Below are positions 7,590 to 16,339 of a stretch of 31,001 bases of DNA, in pieces. The notes beneath the pieces were generated by a model, which did not search any database, was not told where the DNA came from, and saw nothing but the letters and a program-made list of their open reading frames with translations. The stretch covers positions 1 to 31,001 of the forward strand of contig JAPUIP010000733.1 of the NCBI GenBank assembly GCA_027296925.1. The letters are read 5' to 3'. The stretch is from Candidatus Poribacteria bacterium (GTDB lineage: Bacteria; Poribacteria; WGA-4E; PCPOR2b). Made by a program: the position numbers and the translations under genes. Numbering within the stretch: position 1 is the first letter of the stretch; every line of letters starts with the position of its first letter.

Positions 7590-8972
7590 ATGACATTCAC
7601 CGGAAAACAGACTACCGTTTTTGGACTCCATCGCAGCGGCGTTGCCGTTGCCAAACTGCTAGACGACCTCGGCGCAAAAGTGCGTGTTACCGATCCGAAG
7701 CCAGCGAATCAACTCCAAGCGGACATCGACGCCCTGAAGGATCGGGAGATCGATTTCATACTCGGTGGACACGACCACCGTTGCATTGAGGGGGCTGATC
7801 AGATTGTCGTCTCGCCGGGGGTGCCGCTCGACATTCCGATCTTACAGAAAGCCCGTTCGATGGGCATCCCAATCGTCGGCGAGTTGGAGGTTGCGGCAAG
7901 TGTCTGTCCGGCACCAATCGTTGCCATTACCGGGACAAAAGGCAAATCAACGACGACGATTCTGACCGCCTGCCTCCTCAAACATGGAGATTTCCGAAAC
8001 GTGCGTGCAGCGGGAAATATTGGCGTTCCCCTATCCAGTGAGGTTCAAACTTTAACGGCTGATGATCTGGTCGTCCTCGAAGCCAGCAGCTTTCAACTTG
8101 AAACCACGGTCACATTTCGACCGAGGGTGAGTGTAGTGTTGAATCTGTCACGCGATCATCTGGATCGGCATCGGACGATGGACGCCTATCGAGCGGCGAA
8201 GCTGAAGATCTGTGCAAACCAAACCCCGACGGACAGCATCGTGCTCAATGCAGATGATCAAGACGTCGCGACCTTCGCCGAAGAGACAAAGGCGAAAGCG
8301 GTTTACTTTACGGATGACTCCATCCGCGAAACGGGAACTTATGTGCAGAATGATCGAATCTTTGCAAATTGGGAGGGCGAAGCTCACTGGATTTGTGACG
8401 TTGCAGACGTCCCGATGCTCGGACGGCACAACCTCCAAAATGTCCTCGCCGCTACGGCCGTCGCGCAGATTTTTGGCATTTCACCAAGTCTGATGCGTTC
8501 GGCGATCCGCGGTTTTTCCGCGTCGGAATATCCCGCACTCGAACACGCCTTTGAGTTGGTCAAAACGATTAACGGCGTTCGATTCATCAACGATTCCAAA
8601 GCCACAAACGTCGCCGCCGTCAAAGCTGCACTCGAATCGTTGTCGGGGCCCATCCTGCTAATCATGGGCGGATACGACAAAGGCAACGATTATACACCAT
8701 TGGTTGCGCTCGTCCGAGCCAAGGTCAAAGGCCTCATCTTGCTCGGTTCCCATACGCAAATAATCCGAAACGTCCTTGCCCCGCAGGTCGTTACGTGGGG
8801 TACAGCGACAATGAGCGAAGCTGTCAAGATTGCGTACTCACATGCTGTGTCGGGCGATGTTGTCCTCTTGTCTCCGGCGAATGCAAGTTTCGATATGTTC
8901 TCGGATTATAAGGCACGTGGAGGGGCTTTTCGGGAGGCCATCAATCAACTTGAATCAGCAGAGGGAAAGTAA
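7590..8972 (+). CDS. murD: UDP-N-acetylmuramoyl-L-alanine--D-glutamate ligase MurD
   Basis: MurD adds D-glutamate to UDP-MurNAc-L-Ala in the cytoplasm, using ATP. The 460-residue protein shows the three Mur-ligase domains: an N-terminal UDP-binding part (VFGLHRSGVAVAKLL, VVSPGVPL), the ATPase loop GTKGKST at 115-121, LEASSFQLE, NLSRDHLDRH with H190, the K204 position for the carbamylated lysine, and FINDSKATN near 333-340. Gly-Lys-Gly in the loop is a known variant of GTNGKT. The usual HRxE motif reads H319-A-F-E, so the Arg is replaced. It precedes ftsW and appears to overlap it. No clear ribosome site is visible at the ATG, which lies at the end of a nuclease remnant. Confidence 0.95.
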   Translation: MTFTGKQTTVFGLHRSGVAVAKLLDDLGAKVRVTDPKPANQLQADIDALKDREIDFILGGHDHRCIEGADQIVVSPGVPLDIPILQKARSMGIPIVGELEVAASVCPAPIVAITGTKGKSTTTILTACLLKHGDFRNVRAAGNIGVPLSSEVQTLTADDLVVLEASSFQLETTVTFRPRVSVVLNLSRDHLDRHRTMDAYRAAKLKICANQTPTDSIVLNADDQDVATFAEETKAKAVYFTDDSIRETGTYVQNDRIFANWEGEAHWICDVADVPMLGRHNLQNVLAATAVAQIFGISPSLMRSAIRGFSASEYPALEHAFELVKTINGVRFINDSKATNVAAVKAALESLSGPILLIMGGYDKGNDYTPLVALVRAKVKGLILLGSHTQIIRNVLAPQVVTWGTATMSEAVKIAYSHAVSGDVVLLSPANASFDMFSDYKARGGAFREAINQLESAEGK

Positions 8973-10122
8973 AAATCTGAGATCGATCCGGGGGCGTCAT
9001 CCACTTAAAGGGATTGACCACTTGCTGCTCTTCATCACGCTATGCCTTGTCTCAATAGGACTCGTAATGGTCTACAGTTCAAGCAATATGCTCGCTTATG
9101 AACTGTACGACGAAAATGTGTACCGCTACGTGACGGTGCAACTTTTCGCCTGCCTGCTCGGATTAATTGGCATGTTCGCCGCTTCATACTTTCCCTACCA
9201 GTACTATCACAGGTACGCAAAACAGATTCTACTTCTGTCGCTGATGAGTCTGGTGCTTGTATTTTCTCCAATTGGGTATAGCGTTCGTTCCGCAACTGGT
9301 CAGGAATTTCATCGCTGGATACGGATTGCGGGCATGCAATTTCAGCCCGTCGAATTGACAAAACTGGGTCTGGTGATTTATGTTTCCCACTCCCTCAGCA
9401 GCAAGGGAGACAAAATTCACAGTCTCACTCGTGGTGTACTCCCGAACATTTTTATACTGGCGATCACGTTTATTCTTCTTTACAAGCAACCCGATTTCGG
9501 ATCTGCGGTGTTATTAAGCCTAGCGGTCATTGTGCTATTGTTCGTGGGCGGCGCGCGGCCCTCACAAATCATCTTAGTCGTTGGCATTGCCTGTTTCTTT
9601 ATCTATTCCTCCATTCAAGGCGATGCCTATAAAATGCAGCGCATTCAAGATTTTTTGAATTCGTTGAAGCATCCATACGAGACAAATTATCAAGTGACCC
9701 AATCCTTAAACGCCCTCGCACTTGGGGGAGTATTTGGGGCGGGCGTCGGTAACAGCATTTACAAACTCTTTTATCTCCCTTACCCGCACACCGATTTCAT
9801 CTTCGCGATCCTCGGCGAAGAACTCGGTTTTATCGGCGGGTTTGGTGTGATTACCCTGTTTATGTTGCTCATCTGGCGGGGTATCCATATTGCGCGGCGC
9901 GCCACCGATGAGTTTGCGTGTTTGGTGGCTATTGGAATTACCGCGTTCATTGGATTACAAACGATTGTGAATGTCGGCGTCGTGACGGGTATGCTGCCGA
10001 CGAAAGGCATCACGCTTCCTTTCATAAGTTACGGGGGTTCATCGCTCCTAATCAGTATGGTCAGCATCGGTGTTTTGCTGAATATTTCGCGTGGTATGGA
10101 GAGCCAGGAAGTCAGAGGGTGA
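8950..10122 (+). CDS. ftsW: Septal lipid II polymerase FtsW (SEDS family)
   Basis: FtsW is the SEDS glycosyltransferase that polymerises lipid II at the division site with its partner PBP3. The protein has about ten membrane helices and SEDS marks such as GIGLVMVYSSSNML-like first helix, QPVELTKLGLVIYVS, QPDFGSA, PYPHTDFIFAILGEELGFIGG and GMLPTKGITLPFISYGGSSL. The start is uncertain. I give the in-frame TTG at 8950, which has GGGAGG upstream and yields 390 residues with a 23-base overlap with murD. ATG codons at 8830-8883 would add a non-conserved tail, and a non-ATG start at about 8977 is also possible. The stop overlaps the proposed murG start. Confidence 0.93.
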   Translation: MNQQRESKNLRSIRGRHPLKGIDHLLLFITLCLVSIGLVMVYSSSNMLAYELYDENVYRYVTVQLFACLLGLIGMFAASYFPYQYYHRYAKQILLLSLMSLVLVFSPIGYSVRSATGQEFHRWIRIAGMQFQPVELTKLGLVIYVSHSLSSKGDKIHSLTRGVLPNIFILAITFILLYKQPDFGSAVLLSLAVIVLLFVGGARPSQIILVVGIACFFIYSSIQGDAYKMQRIQDFLNSLKHPYETNYQVTQSLNALALGGVFGAGVGNSIYKLFYLPYPHTDFIFAILGEELGFIGGFGVITLFMLLIWRGIHIARRATDEFACLVAIGITAFIGLQTIVNVGVVTGMLPTKGITLPFISYGGSSLLISMVSIGVLLNISRGMESQEVRG

Positions 10123-11240
10123 AGGAGATGCCGCTTATCGCAATTTCAGGAGGTGGTACCGGCGGCCATATCTATCCCGCGATTGGGATTGCCAAAGAAC
10201 TCGCGCAACTCGACCCCGCGATCAAGATCGTCTTCATCGGCGGCAAAGGTCGGCTTGAATCAAGAATTGTCCCGCAGCACGGATTTCGCTTTCTGCCAAT
10301 CTCCGTTGCCGGCTTCCCACGTAAACTGACATGGCGGTGGATGCCCGTTATCGGCAAGGTTTGCTTCGGCCTTGCCGGCGCGTTGTTATTACTCGCAAAA
10401 TTGAAACCTGGCATCGTCGTAGGCACGGGGGGATACGTTTGCGGACCGGTGCTCTTTGCTGCCGTATTGCTCCGCATCCCGACCGTGATACAGGAACAGA
10501 ATGCTTCCCCCGGACTCACAAACCGAATTCTGGGGCGTTGGGCAAAAGCAATCTATCTTGCATTTGAAACAGCGGCGTCACACTTTCCGGCGAAGAAAAT
10601 AAAGGTGACCGGCAATCCCATCCGCCGGACGATTGGCGCGGTTAAACGCGATCTCGCAACTTATGAAAAATTTGGATTAGATCCAAATCTGAAAACTGTG
10701 TTTGTCATGGGCGGCAGTCAAGGCGCGCTGGCAATTAACCAAATTGTGATGGACGCCCTGGATGATTTAGCGCCTTTTCATCATCAGATCCAGGTCATTC
10801 ATCAAACCGGAGGGACCGATGATTACAAAGCGGTCAGGGCACGTTACAGCGCCTCGTCTTTGCGGCATTTGGTTCAACCGTATTTTGATCCGATTGAGGA
10901 AGTTTACCCGATTGCTGATTTGATGGTATGCCGGGCGGGAGGAATGACAATCGCCGAAATCACCGCGTGCGGCATTCCAGCAATCTTTATTCCTTTGCCT
11001 ATTGCTGCCGGAGACCACCAAAGCCTGAATGCACAGGCGGTGGCGGAGGCAGGCGGCGGAACCGTGCTGAATCAACGCACATTGACCGGACGTGAGCTTG
11101 CGGCGGAAATCGTTCAAATCATCACCGATCCGGAAAGACACCGGCGGATGGCGGACGCCAGCCATCAATTCGGAAGGCCAAACGCCGGCAAAGCGATTGC
11201 AAAATCGATCTATTCGCTCATGAGGCGTCAAGCGGAATAA
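10119..11240 (+). CDS. murG: UDP-GlcNAc:lipid I N-acetylglucosaminyltransferase MurG
   Basis: MurG adds GlcNAc to lipid I, giving lipid II, on the cytoplasmic face of the membrane. Its GT-B marks are all present: the N-terminal loop SGGGTGGHIYPAI, EQNASPGLTNRILG, VTGNPIR, MGGSQGALAIN, and the UDP-GlcNAc site CRAGGMTIAEITACGIPA followed by DHQSLNA. Two starts are close. GTG at 10119 overlaps the ftsW stop (GTGA) and has AGGAAG seven bases upstream. ATG at 10128 has AAGGAG touching it with no spacing, so I prefer GTG (373 residues). murC follows after 12 bases. Confidence 0.96.
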   Translation: MKEMPLIAISGGGTGGHIYPAIGIAKELAQLDPAIKIVFIGGKGRLESRIVPQHGFRFLPISVAGFPRKLTWRWMPVIGKVCFGLAGALLLLAKLKPGIVVGTGGYVCGPVLFAAVLLRIPTVIQEQNASPGLTNRILGRWAKAIYLAFETAASHFPAKKIKVTGNPIRRTIGAVKRDLATYEKFGLDPNLKTVFVMGGSQGALAINQIVMDALDDLAPFHHQIQVIHQTGGTDDYKAVRARYSASSLRHLVQPYFDPIEEVYPIADLMVCRAGGMTIAEITACGIPAIFIPLPIAAGDHQSLNAQAVAEAGGGTVLNQRTLTGRELAAEIVQIITDPERHRRMADASHQFGRPNAGKAIAKSIYSLMRRQAE

Positions 11241-11252
11241 GCGCATAGGCCT

Positions 11253-12641
11253 ATGTTTGGAAAAACACGTCATATTCATATTATCGGCATAGGTGGGGCA
11301 GGACTCAGCGGAATTGCCGAAATCTTGTTGAGCCTTGATTTTCACGTTTCCGGATCGGATCAGCGACAATCGGAAATCACCGAACGGCTTTCACGGCTCG
11401 GTGCACAGGTATATTACGGCCACGCGGCTGGGCAGATTACGGGCGCAGATGTTGTGGTCTTTTCCCCGGCAATCTCTCCCCAGAACCCTGAAATCGTAGC
11501 TGCGCAGGCACGCAAGGTTCCCGTCATTCGGGGCGCGGAAATGCTCGCCGAAATTATGCGGATGAAGTTTAGCGTGGCGGTCAGTGGTACGCACGGCAAA
11601 ACCACAACAACCGCGATGACGGCTGCGGTGCTGGAAAAGCTAGATCCCACTGTGGTTGTCGGCGGAAAGCTGGTCAGTCTCGGCAGCCATGCGCGGATTG
11701 GGCAGGGCGAGATGATGGTCGTTGAGGCCGACGAAGCCTACGGCTCCATCGAAAAATTCTTCCCCACAATCGCTGTTGTCACATCGATCGATGCGGATCA
11801 TCTGGACTATTACAATAGCGTTGAGGAGATCGGCGAGACGTTTCTGAAATTCATCAACAAGGTGCCTTTTTACGGTACGGCGGTCCTATGCTTGGATCAG
11901 GAAAATATCCAGCAGCTTATTCCCCGAATCGAAAAACGCTACATCACCTACGGTATTGAGACGCGCGCCGATTTGATGGCGGAGCGGCTGCGGATCGATG
12001 GCCCAACTTCTCACTACCGGGTCCGCTCGAACGGAACGGTTTTAGGCAAAGTCCACCTGAAAATGCCAGGAGATCACAATATCTTAAACTCGCTGGCGGC
12101 GATCGCTGTGGGTGTTGAATTGGGTTTGCCTTTTGATCAGATCAGAGACGCTCTTGAATCTTTTCGCGGCGTCCACCGTCGTTTTGAGATTATCGGTCAG
12201 ACGAACGACATCATTATCGTTGATGACTACGCGCACAACCCGGCAAAGTTGAAGGCAACTTTTCGCGCCGCTCGCGAGAGCTACAATCGCCGCGTTGTCG
12301 CTGTTTTTCAGCCACATCGTTACCAGCGTGTGAAGCACTTGGCTGAAGAATTCTCGAGATCTTTCTATCAAACAGACGTGCTGATCGTCACCTCAATCTA
12401 CGGCGCAGGGGAAGCGCCTGTCGAAGGGGTGACTGCGGCAAGGCTTACGCGTGCAATTCAAGCACATGGCCATCGGCATGTCATCTATATTCCAGACAAA
12501 AACGAGGTTGCGGATACCTTAATGCAAATTGTCCAACCCAATGATATTGTGATCACTGCGGGGGCAGGCGACATCTGGCAAGTTGGTCGAGAATTACTGA
12601 AAAAACTCGGTGAGGCCAATGAAAGATTGATAGGCAATTAG
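11253..12641 (+). CDS. murC: UDP-N-acetylmuramate--L-alanine ligase MurC
   Basis: MurC joins L-alanine to UDP-MurNAc, the first peptide step of the wall precursor. The 462-residue protein starts with the glycine-rich loop IHIIGIGGAGLSGIAEILL. It then has the ATPase loop SGTHGKTTTT, the segment SIDADHLDYY, the intact HRRFEII motif (compare the altered one in MurD of this window), and DDYAHNP in the C-terminal domain. Length and order are typical. It is the last gene of the tightly packed mraY-murC run: 198 bases separate it from ftsQ. In many bacteria murB and ddl would come next, but neither is present. Confidence 0.97.
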   Translation: MFGKTRHIHIIGIGGAGLSGIAEILLSLDFHVSGSDQRQSEITERLSRLGAQVYYGHAAGQITGADVVVFSPAISPQNPEIVAAQARKVPVIRGAEMLAEIMRMKFSVAVSGTHGKTTTTAMTAAVLEKLDPTVVVGGKLVSLGSHARIGQGEMMVVEADEAYGSIEKFFPTIAVVTSIDADHLDYYNSVEEIGETFLKFINKVPFYGTAVLCLDQENIQQLIPRIEKRYITYGIETRADLMAERLRIDGPTSHYRVRSNGTVLGKVHLKMPGDHNILNSLAAIAVGVELGLPFDQIRDALESFRGVHRRFEIIGQTNDIIIVDDYAHNPAKLKATFRAARESYNRRVVAVFQPHRYQRVKHLAEEFSRSFYQTDVLIVTSIYGAGEAPVEGVTAARLTRAIQAHGHRHVIYIPDKNEVADTLMQIVQPNDIVITAGAGDIWQVGRELLKKLGEANERLIGN

Positions 12642-12661
12642 ACGTTCTTGATTGGCGCTTT

Positions 12662-12735
12662 TCATCAGGCCTTGACTCTATCTATAGAATAGGGCTTGTA
12701 GCCGAATGGATCTGATGAGGCCAGTAGACTATAAT
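12662..12735 (+). promoter_or_regulatory. Structured murC-ftsQ spacer with a perfect -10 box
   Basis: The spacer holds TCATCAG (12662-12668) facing CTGATGA (12712-12718), a seven-base inverted repeat. It encloses a smaller one around TCTATCTATAGA. A perfect TATAAT follows at 12730-12735, without a clear -35. I read this as a promoter for ftsQ with a foldable segment before it. A terminator for the upstream genes is possible, but no T-run follows the stem. Confidence 0.35.
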
Positions 12736-12839
12736 GTCTGTATCGGTCTGTGCGTAATTTTCCGCTTAATCTAAGGGGTTGATGGAGTTTTCAAAGAAAT
12801 TTGCACGACGCATGAACGCACTGAGTTTTCGCTTGCAAA

Positions 12840-13679
12840 ATGAAACTTTCATCACGGCAGTATGCCATTCAGCCTAAAATACGCCCGTTTCCAGAGCGCC
12901 AAAACGCGGTGCGCAGGGCCAGACGGCGTTTTGTCCTCGGCATAACATCTGTTATCGCAGTACTGTTCATTTACCATTTATCATCAACCCACGGTTTTTT
13001 TCAGGTCAAGCATATTGCTGTCTCTGGCAGCAATCGGTATACACCAACTGAGATTATTGCTGCATCAGGTTTAAGTCCTCGACAAAGGAATGTACACACC
13101 ATTTCAACGGCCGAGATTGAAAATCGCCTCAAGCGAGAGCTCAGCTATATCAAGCAAGCGAATATCTCAAAAAGCGTTGTGAAACGCTCGTTGAAGATTG
13201 AGGTGACCGAGAGAGAAGCGGTTGCTTTACTGGAATATCTGCAAAATAGCCGTATCCGTTTTGTACTGGTGGATCTTGAAGGGTATGTGTTAGAATATGT
13301 AGAATCACCACAGCCTGCCAAGGGAACAGTTACCATTATCGGTGACAGACGCCAGCTACCTCAGTTAGGAAGTCAGGTCTATTCTGATGAGGTGCAACTC
13401 GCTCTAAAAGTGCTACGCACCGCTATCGATCTGACGCCCGACATCGTCCCCACACTACATACAATTGATGCAAACCAACCTGATAAGATAACTCTCCAAT
13501 TCAGCAACTTGCCTGTGGTGTGGATTTCATCAGACCGAATAGAAACTGAAATTTATCATATCAGCCTTTTTATGAAACATCGAGCAACTGTTGTGAGTAC
13601 AGGACAAAGGCATTCAAACTCTCTTAGTGGCTATATAGATGCCAGATTTGAGGGGGCTATATACTGGGGGAGGCAGTAA
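12840..13679 (+). CDS. ftsQ: Cell division protein FtsQ
   Basis: FtsQ is a bitopic protein that links early and late division proteins through FtsB and FtsL. The 279-residue protein has a basic cytoplasmic tail rich in Arg (RRARRRF), one membrane helix at about 32-48, and a POTRA domain starting FFQVKHIAVSGSNRYTPTEI. A beta domain follows with the segment VDLEGYVLEY. The C-terminal region is poorly conserved, as is usual. The ATG at 12840 is the first start after an in-frame stop, but no ribosome site precedes it. One base separates it from ftsA. Recognition rests on architecture and position. Confidence 0.88.
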   Translation: MKLSSRQYAIQPKIRPFPERQNAVRRARRRFVLGITSVIAVLFIYHLSSTHGFFQVKHIAVSGSNRYTPTEIIAASGLSPRQRNVHTISTAEIENRLKRELSYIKQANISKSVVKRSLKIEVTEREAVALLEYLQNSRIRFVLVDLEGYVLEYVESPQPAKGTVTIIGDRRQLPQLGSQVYSDEVQLALKVLRTAIDLTPDIVPTLHTIDANQPDKITLQFSNLPVVWISSDRIETEIYHISLFMKHRATVVSTGQRHSNSLSGYIDARFEGAIYWGRQ

Positions 13680-13680
13680 G

Positions 13681-14922
13681 ATGGCGAGAGAGGATATAGT
13701 TGTCGGACTCGATATCGGAACCAGCAAAATTGCTGCCATTATTGGAAATACCTGGCAGGGGGATCCGGAAAAGATTGAGATTATTGGGGTTGGTATAACG
13801 CCCTCTGAGGGATTGCGTAAAGGCGTCGTTGTCGATATTGATCTCACGACGGCGGCGATTCGTCAAGCCGTCGAAGCGGCCGAGCTGATGGCAGGGGTTG
13901 AGATCGGATCTGTATATGCTGGGATTGCAGGCGGGCACATTACTGGCCAGACCTCTCACGGTTTGGTTGCCGTTTCAGGTGAAGGCCACGAGATTAAACA
14001 ATCCGATGTGGAACGTGCCATTAACGCGGCACAGGCGATATCAATTCCAGTTGAACGAGAGGTCCTTCACATTATTCCGCAGGGCTTCGTCGTTGATAAT
14101 CAAGATGGGATTAAAGATCCGGTCGGCATGTCCGGGATTCGTCTTGAGGCTTATGTTCACATTATTACCGGCGCCGTTGCATCTGCGCAAAACTTGCTCA
14201 AAAGTATCTATAATGCGGGCATTTCTGTTGAAGACATCGTTTTGGAACCGATTGCTTCTGCGAGAGCGGTTCTACCGAAAGACGAGAAATGGATGGGAGT
14301 TGTCCTTGTTGATATGGGCGGAGGCACCACAGATACTGTGGTTTATAAGGATGGTGCCCTCCATCATACGGCGGTGCTCTCGCTGGGCGGTGACCATGTG
14401 ACAAATGACATTGCCCACTATTGCAAAATCACGCCGCAGGAAGCGGAAAGACTCAAGCGTCATCGCGGCTGTGCACTGGTTGACCTTGTAGATCAAAATG
14501 ATACGATTCCAATCTCAACGGTGGGCGGGGTTCGGAAACCACGTTACATCACCCGACAAGATTTGGCGGAGATTATTCAGTGCCGTATGGAAGAGTTTTT
14601 AAGCCTCATCGGTCAGGAAATTTACAAAAGCCAACTGCTCGTCCCGGCTGGAGTCGTCCTGACCGGTGGCACCGCGCTTCTCGACGGACTCCTTGAACTG
14701 GCTGAGCAGACTTTTCCTTGTCCGGTGCGAATTGGATATCCTCGCCCGCTGAAGGGATTAACGGAGAAGGTCAATAGTCCGATTTTCTCAACAGGTGTTG
14801 GGCTGGTTCTGTACGGTGCAATGGAACGTTACAGCGAGCCCAAAAGGACTTTCATCAAAGGGACAAATGTGTTTGAGCAGATTCTCAAACGCATGAAAGA
14901 TTGGTTTCAGGACTACATCTAA
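13681..14922 (+). CDS. ftsA: Cell division protein FtsA
   Basis: FtsA is the actin-like ATPase that ties FtsZ filaments to the membrane. The 413-residue protein has the phosphate-1 loop VGLDIGTSKIAAIIG, phosphate-2 loop VDMGGGTTDTVVY, and adenosine motif VLTGGTALLDGLLE. The 1C subdomain lies in between. Its last 16 residues (FEQILKRMKDWFQDYI) form the amphipathic membrane-targeting helix. I chose the ATG at 13681 because GGGAGG lies seven bases before it. It starts one base after the ftsQ stop, and the upstream in-frame start at 13639 lies inside ftsQ. Confidence 0.97.
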   Translation: MAREDIVVGLDIGTSKIAAIIGNTWQGDPEKIEIIGVGITPSEGLRKGVVVDIDLTTAAIRQAVEAAELMAGVEIGSVYAGIAGGHITGQTSHGLVAVSGEGHEIKQSDVERAINAAQAISIPVEREVLHIIPQGFVVDNQDGIKDPVGMSGIRLEAYVHIITGAVASAQNLLKSIYNAGISVEDIVLEPIASARAVLPKDEKWMGVVLVDMGGGTTDTVVYKDGALHHTAVLSLGGDHVTNDIAHYCKITPQEAERLKRHRGCALVDLVDQNDTIPISTVGGVRKPRYITRQDLAEIIQCRMEEFLSLIGQEIYKSQLLVPAGVVLTGGTALLDGLLELAEQTFPCPVRIGYPRPLKGLTEKVNSPIFSTGVGLVLYGAMERYSEPKRTFIKGTNVFEQILKRMKDWFQDYI

Positions 14923-14956
14923 TTAAGAGCGCACGAAGAACCCCGGAAAAAAAAGA

Positions 14957-14985
14957 TTGACTTTCCTCCGGTCGTGCTTTATAAT
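14957..14985 (+). promoter_or_regulatory. Strong sigma70-type promoter of ftsZ
   Basis: TTGACT (14957-14962) and a perfect TATAAT (14980-14985) are spaced by 17 bases. Transcription would begin near 14992, giving a leader of about 67 bases before the ftsZ ATG. ftsZ can therefore be expressed apart from ftsQA. Confidence 0.75.
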
Positions 14986-15058
14986 CTGACGGCTGGAGTT
15001 GAATCGGACCTTTCGGCTTTGGGGAGTTAGGCTACTTTGTCCACAGGGGAAATCCATT

Positions 15059-16315
15059 ATGAATGATAACGTTATCGAATTTGTTGAACAGAGTGACTTT
15101 GCAAATGCCGCCCATATTAAAGTCATCGGGGTTGGAGGTGGAGGAAGCAACGCCGTCAGGCGCATGATTGAGGCAGAATTAGCTGGCGTAGAATTCTACG
15201 TGGTCAACACCGATGTCCAAGCCCTTTTAACCTGTCAGAATGCAACACGCATACAGATTGGCCCTAACACGACGGGAGGGCTCGGCGCCGGGGCTGACCC
15301 CGAAGTTGGGCACAAAGCGGCTGAAGAGAGTAAAGAAAATCTCAAAAGCATTACCGAAGATGCAGATATGGTATTCATCACCGCCGGCATGGGTGGAGGC
15401 ACAGGTACGGGTGCCGCTCCGCTCATTGCGAGTCTCGCTAAAGAGTCCGGCGCATTGACCATTGGGGTTGTGACACGCCCATTTGACTTTGAAGGTCGGC
15501 GGCGAGCCGTCCAGGCCGAGGAGGGTGTGGAACAGATTCGAGAGAATTCGGATTCCGTGATTGTCATCCCCAATCAGCGTCTGATCGAGGAATGCGATCG
15601 CAAAATGCCCATTCGCGTTGCTTTTCGGATGGGGGATGAGGTTTTATTATACGGCGTCCAGAGTATCTCCGATCTCATCATGGTTCCGGGCGAAATTAAT
15701 CTCGACTTTGCTGATGTCCAAACAATTATGAAGGATGCCGGCGGCGCGCTGATGGGTATCGGGAGGGCAACAGGTGATAACCGCGCCGAAATCGCGGCGA
15801 GACAAGCCATCGAGTCTCCCCTACTGGAGGAGGCGTCCATCGACGGGGCAACGGGAATCATTGTGAACATCAGGGGCCCGAGCGACATGGCGATGCACGA
15901 ATTGGAAGATGCAATGGAGGTCGTCCGAAGTGCGTCGGATACTGAGCAGGTTATTTTTGGGCTTGCTTATGACGAAAATTTGGAAGATGAGCTGTGCGTA
16001 ACGGTAATCGCCACTGGATTTGATCCCTATCGACAAGCGAAAAGACAGCCGGCGCTGCACGGGGAGGGTATGAATTTAGAGGACTTCCTGGGACGGAATT
16101 TTGCGCTCACGGACCAGGGCACACGCACTACCTCCTCCGGCAACTTAAGGCAATCCAGTTATAATAGAAGACAAAAAGAATCATTTAACCGGCCGTCAAG
16201 AACGACACCGGAGCGTCCACGTGACTTTTCGGAACAGCAACTTGCCGAAAACAGTGAAGATGTCCTGGATATTCCAGCATTTTTGCGTGTGCGCAGTTCA
16301 AAGGAGAGAAAATAG
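15059..16315 (+). CDS. ftsZ: Cell division protein FtsZ
   Basis: FtsZ is the tubulin-like GTPase that forms the Z ring. The 418-residue protein has VIGVGGGGSNAV at 22-33, the tubulin signature GGGTGTG at 112-118, and the T7 loop NLDFAD at 214-219 that completes GTP hydrolysis. A variable linker rich in Arg, Ser and Thr runs from about 335. The conserved C-terminal peptide DIPAFLRVR binds FtsA. The ATG at 15059 has AGGGGA eight bases upstream, so the longer frame from 14999 is not used. A separate promoter lies just upstream. The next gene starts 25 bases after the stop and is probably co-transcribed. Confidence 0.98.
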   Translation: MNDNVIEFVEQSDFANAAHIKVIGVGGGGSNAVRRMIEAELAGVEFYVVNTDVQALLTCQNATRIQIGPNTTGGLGAGADPEVGHKAAEESKENLKSITEDADMVFITAGMGGGTGTGAAPLIASLAKESGALTIGVVTRPFDFEGRRRAVQAEEGVEQIRENSDSVIVIPNQRLIEECDRKMPIRVAFRMGDEVLLYGVQSISDLIMVPGEINLDFADVQTIMKDAGGALMGIGRATGDNRAEIAARQAIESPLLEEASIDGATGIIVNIRGPSDMAMHELEDAMEVVRSASDTEQVIFGLAYDENLEDELCVTVIATGFDPYRQAKRQPALHGEGMNLEDFLGRNFALTDQGTRTTSSGNLRQSSYNRRQKESFNRPSRTTPERPRDFSEQQLAENSEDVLDIPAFLRVRSSKERK

Positions 16316-16339
16316 GCACTTGCGCAAGCCAACATCCCT

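Noticed and set aside
12690..12765. tRNA-like segment in the murC-ftsQ spacer (GGGCTTGTAGCCGAATGGA, then a stem around TATAAT)
   Set aside because: The loop is six bases rather than seven, no TTCGAAT T-arm follows, and the acceptor ends do not pair.
12782..12877. 31-codon reading frame overlapping the ftsQ start
   Set aside because: The AAGGGG site is only three bases from its ATG and the sequence resembles nothing I know.
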